Origin: Georgenia_B sunbinii
Lineage (GTDB): Bacteria; Actinomycetota; Actinomycetes; Actinomycetales; Actinomycetaceae
Strand: one strand, 5' to 3'
NCBI RefSeq assembly: GCF_036421855.1
Contig: NZ_JAZGOK010000011.1
Length of the DNA: 64,000 bases
This document shows, one piece after another, positions 61,531-64,000 of the stretch; positions within the stretch are counted from its first letter, which is position 1; each line of letters begins with the position of its first letter. Under the pieces are notes generated by a model. It ran no database searches. It was not told where the DNA came from and saw only the letters and a program-made list of their open reading frames with translations. Both the position numbers and the translations under genes were made by a program.

Positions 61531-62610
61531 CTAGGGCCCCTCGCAGGCGTACAGCTGGTCGCGGGTCATGTCGAGCGGGAAGTCGATCTCGACGGCGGCA
61601 CTGGTGTCCGGCCCGCGGTCCGGGTTGTAGGCGTCCTCCAGCCGTTCGGCGCTGTCGGCCATCGTCCACAGCTCCGGCGTGAGCATCGTGGTCTGCTCCA
61701 CGTCCTCGCCATTCAGCACCTGCAGCGCCACGTGCGTCCCCACCGCACCGATGACGGCCGGGTTGGTCACCACGGCACCCGGTGCGCCGTCGATCAGCTG
61801 GCCCACGAAGGCGTTGCTGTCCTGGCCGGTGACGGGGACGAGCTCCTTCCCGGCCGTGTTGATGCCGTTGACCACCGTGTAGTCGGCGCCGGTGGTCCAG
61901 ACGCCGTCGTAGTCGGCCGCGCTGAACTGCTGGACGGCGATCTCCCCGGCCAGCGTGTAGTCCCAGTTGCTCCAGACGGTGGTCAGCTCGATGTCCGGGT
62001 AGGCCTCGAGGGCCGCCTCCACGCCTTCGTGCCGGTCGGTGTCGGACTGGACGCCTTCGATGCCGCGGACATAGAGGATGTCTCCTGCTCCGCCGACCTC
62101 CTCCGCGAGCCACTCCATGCCGAGACGGCCCCACTCGACCTGGTCGTTGGTCACGACGTACGCCTCGTCGGTGGTGACGCCGGCATCGATGGCGACGACG
62201 ACGATGCCCTGTGAGGTGGCCTCCTCGATGATTCCGTTGAGCTGCTCAGGGTCGGAGGGGTTGACCACGATCGCGTCGACCCCTTCGGAGATGAGGGTCT
62301 GCAGGTGCTGGACCTGCTCGGTGGGCCCGGCGTTCTCCGACATCACCACCACCTCGGACACCTGACCGCTGGCGAGTGCTTCGGCCTGGATCGAGCAGAC
62401 CATCTGCTCGCGCCACCCGTTGCCGGCCAGGGTGTTGCTCACGCCGATGACGTAGTCACCGGTCTCTCCGCCCGGTTCGCCGGTGGCGGTGGCGTCGTCG
62501 GCGGGCGCGGTCGTGCCGGTGTCGTCGTCCCCGCTGTCGCCGCCGCAGGCACTCAACGTCAGCGCTATTACTGCTCCTGCCGCTGCCAGACTCATTTTCG
62601 TAGGCTTCAT
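61531..62610 (-). CDS. Sugar-binding lipoprotein of the ABC importer
   Basis: A 359-residue type I periplasmic-binding-like protein. The lipobox LSAC puts the lipidated cysteine at C22, followed by an acidic Gly/Asp/Thr linker. Ligand-fold motifs include VIGVSNTLAGNGWREQ, IVVNPSDPEQLNGII and VVAIDAGVTTDEAY. Start at MKPTKMS, with GGAG upstream. It is the first gene of the importer operon. Ligand not identifiable by eye. Confidence 0.9.
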   Translation of the reverse strand: MKPTKMSLAAAGAVIALTLSACGGDSGDDDTGTTAPADDATATGEPGGETGDYVIGVSNTLAGNGWREQMVCSIQAEALASGQVSEVVVMSENAGPTEQVQHLQTLISEGVDAIVVNPSDPEQLNGIIEEATSQGIVVVAIDAGVTTDEAYVVTNDQVEWGRLGMEWLAEEVGGAGDILYVRGIEGVQSDTDRHEGVEAALEAYPDIELTTVWSNWDYTLAGEIAVQQFSAADYDGVWTTGADYTVVNGINTAGKELVPVTGQDSNAFVGQLIDGAPGAVVTNPAVIGAVGTHVALQVLNGEDVEQTTMLTPELWTMADSAERLEDAYNPDRGPDTSAAVEIDFPLDMTRDQLYACEGP

Positions 62611-62715
62611 TGCCGAGCTCCGTCTCCATTGCCGGTTGTCCGCGTCCGAGCGGCGTCGGTCGTAACCGCCCCCGGGAGATGCCTTGCTCCATTTCACGAC
62701 ACTGTATGGGCAATC

Positions 62716-62732
62716 TCAATGCCAGGTATTGA
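62716..62732. promoter_or_regulatory. 17-bp palindrome upstream of the sugar importer operon
   Basis: TCAATGCCAGGTATTGA has arms TCAAT/ATTGA and an inner CC/GG, with one mismatched pair and a central A. It overlaps the expected -35 region of the importer promoter and has the look of a LacI- or GntR-type site. Confidence 0.5.
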
Positions 62733-62956
62733 CAACGAAACCTAATCAGTCAGCCGGGACCCCGTCAAGGACCGCAACCGGTTCGTGACCTCCGCGAACG
62801 GCCGCGGCCCCCGTCTGCGCGCGCCGGCCCGCCGCTGGCGCAGCTTCAGCGACAGGTTGCTGGCTCCGCGTCGGCGCTGGGTCGGGCAGCCGTCGGGCGC
62901 GCCGCGACGGTGCGTCACCGGCGCTGGACGTCGCAGGGCAGGTGGTCGCTCGGTCC

Positions 62957-62985
62957 TTGACCTGCCAGGCGTCATATTCTACTGT
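62957..62985 (+). promoter_or_regulatory. Promoter of the SIS-domain gene
   Basis: -35 TTGACC (62957-62962) and -10 TACTGT (62980-62985) are separated by 17 bp. Transcription would start near 62992, inside the operator that follows. Confidence 0.75.
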
Positions 62986-62990
62986 CCACA

Positions 62991-63016
62991 CCCATATAGC
63001 GGCTGGACTATATGGG
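62991..63016. promoter_or_regulatory. Operator-like perfect inverted repeat at the SIS gene start site
   Basis: CCCATATAG (62991-62999) and CTATATGGG (63008-63016) are perfect 9-bp arms with an 8-nt spacer. The site covers the predicted transcription start. A half-site-like CTGTATGGGC occurs at 62703-62712 near the importer promoter. Confidence 0.75.
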
Positions 63017-63037
63017 CGTGAAGGGACGACTGAACAT

Positions 63038-63901
63038 ATGGCATCGACCGGCCAGTTGGCTGGACAATGGTCGACCCGGGTCATCGAGCTGATCCAACAG
63101 GTTCAGGAGACGCAGGCGGAAGCCATCGCTACGGCCGCTCATTGGTGCGGCGACGCAATTGCCTCCGGTGGCCTTGCGCATATGTTCGGCAGCGGGCACT
63201 CGCGCATGGCGGTGGAGGAGATGTTCCCCCGCTATGGCTCGTATCCCGGCTTCCATCCGATCGTCGAGCTGTCGACGACGTTCCACACCCAGGTCGTCGG
63301 CGCGAACGGGCAGCGCCAGGCGATGTACGTGGAGCGGACATCAGGCCTCGCCGACGTCGTGCTGTCGAACTTCGCCTTCGGCCACCGGGACGTGATGATC
63401 GTCTTCAGCGTCTCAGGCACGTCCACCGTTGCGGTGGAGATGGCGCAGGGCGCGAAGAGCCGCGGTCTGCGAACCGTCGCGGTAACCTCGGTACCGCACT
63501 CCTCGGTCTCACGATCGCCAACCGGCACGACGCTTCGCGAGGTTGCCGACCTCGTCATCGACATCGGCACGCCGCCCGGGGATGCGCTCGTGCAGGTGCC
63601 CGGGCTCGACACCCCGGTCGGACCAGGATCGACGGCGGTCACCGTGGCCGTGGTCAACGAGCTCAAGGTGCAGACCGCGGAGCTGCTCGTGGCGCGCGGC
63701 GTCCACCTGCCGGTGCTGACCTCGGCGGTGATCGTCGGCAACGAGCGCTCGGCCGAGCTGTTCGACGCCGCCTATGACGAGCATGCCAGACGGGTGGCAA
63801 CCGCGATCGGCGGTGCAGGGGCAGCGCGTGCTGAGGCGCGAGCAGGTAGGGCTGCGAAGCTGCCGATGGTGGAACGTCCCGAGCGGCCGACCGCTACCTG
63901 A
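63038..63901 (+). CDS. SIS-domain sugar isomerase family protein (UPF0309-like)
   Basis: A 287-residue SIS protein. The phosphosugar-binding region has MFGSGHSRMAVEEMFPRYGS and FSVSGTSTVAVEMAQGAK with TVAVTS. No helix-turn-helix is present, so it is an enzyme rather than an RpiR regulator. It may isomerise or deacetylate a phospho-amino sugar in the same pathway as the importer. ATG chosen for AAGGGA 12 nt upstream. Last residues are Ala/Arg-rich. Confidence 0.88.
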   Translation: MASTGQLAGQWSTRVIELIQQVQETQAEAIATAAHWCGDAIASGGLAHMFGSGHSRMAVEEMFPRYGSYPGFHPIVELSTTFHTQVVGANGQRQAMYVERTSGLADVVLSNFAFGHRDVMIVFSVSGTSTVAVEMAQGAKSRGLRTVAVTSVPHSSVSRSPTGTTLREVADLVIDIGTPPGDALVQVPGLDTPVGPGSTAVTVAVVNELKVQTAELLVARGVHLPVLTSAVIVGNERSAELFDAAYDEHARRVATAIGGAGAARAEARAGRAAKLPMVERPERPTAT

Positions 63902-63949
63902 TCTGCGGGAGCTCGCCGATGAGCGACTCTGCCCCAATACTTCGCAAAA

Positions 63950-63979
63950 CCTTGACAGGCCACCAGCCGGCCGTCAAGG
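63950..63979 (+). terminator. Hairpin after the SIS gene
   Basis: CCTTGAC-A-GGCC pairs with GGCC-GTCAAGG with one bulged A. It could terminate the SIS transcript. It also contains TTGACA, so it may instead be part of a promoter for a gene beyond the window. Confidence 0.4.
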
Positions 63980-64000
63980 TGGGTGGCTTCAGAAGCCTAC

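Larger units (their letters stand above)
62611..63037. other. Non-coding divergent region between sugar importer and SIS gene
   Basis: This 427-bp stretch has no convincing gene. Toward the importer it holds TACAGT at 62701-62706 (minus strand), a possible -10 without a clear -35, and a palindrome at 62716-62732. Toward the SIS gene it holds a promoter and an operator (62957-63016). The middle (about 62745-62950) is GC-rich with no recognised feature. Confidence 0.7.

Noticed and set aside
62742..63021. Small open frames in the divergent region before the SIS gene
   Set aside because: Arg/Pro-rich composition, no ribosome binding site, and overlap with the SIS promoter and operator.

Overview
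The window is high-GC DNA with actinobacterial gene content and order. Diagnostic pieces are a sufR-B-D-(Rieske)-C-S-U-T iron-sulfur operon, a mabA/inhA-like fabG-fabI pair, the divergent glgC and GlgM-type glgA pair, a SURF1-DUF3099 group, and an ImuA'/ImuB/DnaE2 mutasome with TCGAAC-N4-GTTCGA type LexA boxes. Many genes start with GTG and many seem to be transcribed without a leader. I infer an Actinomycetota chromosome, perhaps from an order such as Micrococcales. No rRNA, integrase, transposase, CRISPR array or replication origin was seen.

Layout. 1-2.2 kb: a partial LysR-like gene, DUF5997 and a two-gene ABC exporter. 2.3-9.0 kb: the suf operon. 9.3-12.4 kb: an ABC-F ATPase, then SURF1 with two small companions. 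12.4-18.9 kb: fatty acid synthesis (fabG, inhA/fabI), a SixA-like phosphatase, serB, and glycogen/alpha-glucan synthesis (glgC, glgA/glgM). 18.9-26.3 kb: an ABC ATPase, NfeD plus SPFH membrane proteins, a heterodimeric ABC exporter and an RNA methyltransferase. 26.4-27.3 kb: a RelE-like toxin with a Phd-like antitoxin. 27.4-33.8 kb: pheA, a membrane protein gene frameshifted at a G8 tract, a two-component system, trmL, and an MFS transporter. 33.9-36.6 kb: a five-gene secretion operon centred on a SipW-type signal peptidase. 36.8-37.9 kb: YbaK and YbhB families. 38.0-50.3 kb: SOS mutagenesis genes (imuA'-imuB and dnaE2) separated by a ROK regulator, a secreted alpha/beta hydrolase with DWDGDG repeats, an ACR3-like carrier and a CHAP-like protein with an eCIS-effector-like tag. 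50.3-56.6 kb: AI-2E family, mutarotase, tRNA-Leu(GAG), DUF2255, DUF5602, RNase Z, DUF433 and META proteins. 56.7-63.9 kb: a carbohydrate locus with a Gfo/Idh/MocA oxidoreductase, a complete ribose-type ABC importer and a SIS-domain protein.

How parts work together. SufR probably represses its own operon, whose SufBCD scaffold, SufS-SufU sulfur supply and SufT accessory build Fe-S clusters. ImuA', ImuB and DnaE2 would be co-induced by LexA cleavage although they sit 6.3 kb apart. The SipW peptidase is encoded with three exported proteins that carry SipW-type signal peptides. The ABC importer, oxidoreductase and SIS protein look like one sugar or polyol uptake and catabolism unit, with an operator at the SIS promoter.

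Most unusual signals. (1) An 18-bp repeat forms an in-frame 10-unit array inside dnaE2, a 5-unit inverted array just after its stop codon, and related copies 40 kb away beside sufT. (2) Eleven start codons lie exactly 6 nt after a TANNNT-like -10 element; in one case two such elements face each other and overlap in a 22-bp intergenic space. (3) An orphan eCIS-effector-like CHAP protein lies between the mutasome halves. (4) The SipW operon has a hairpin that encloses the ribosome binding site of its first gene.
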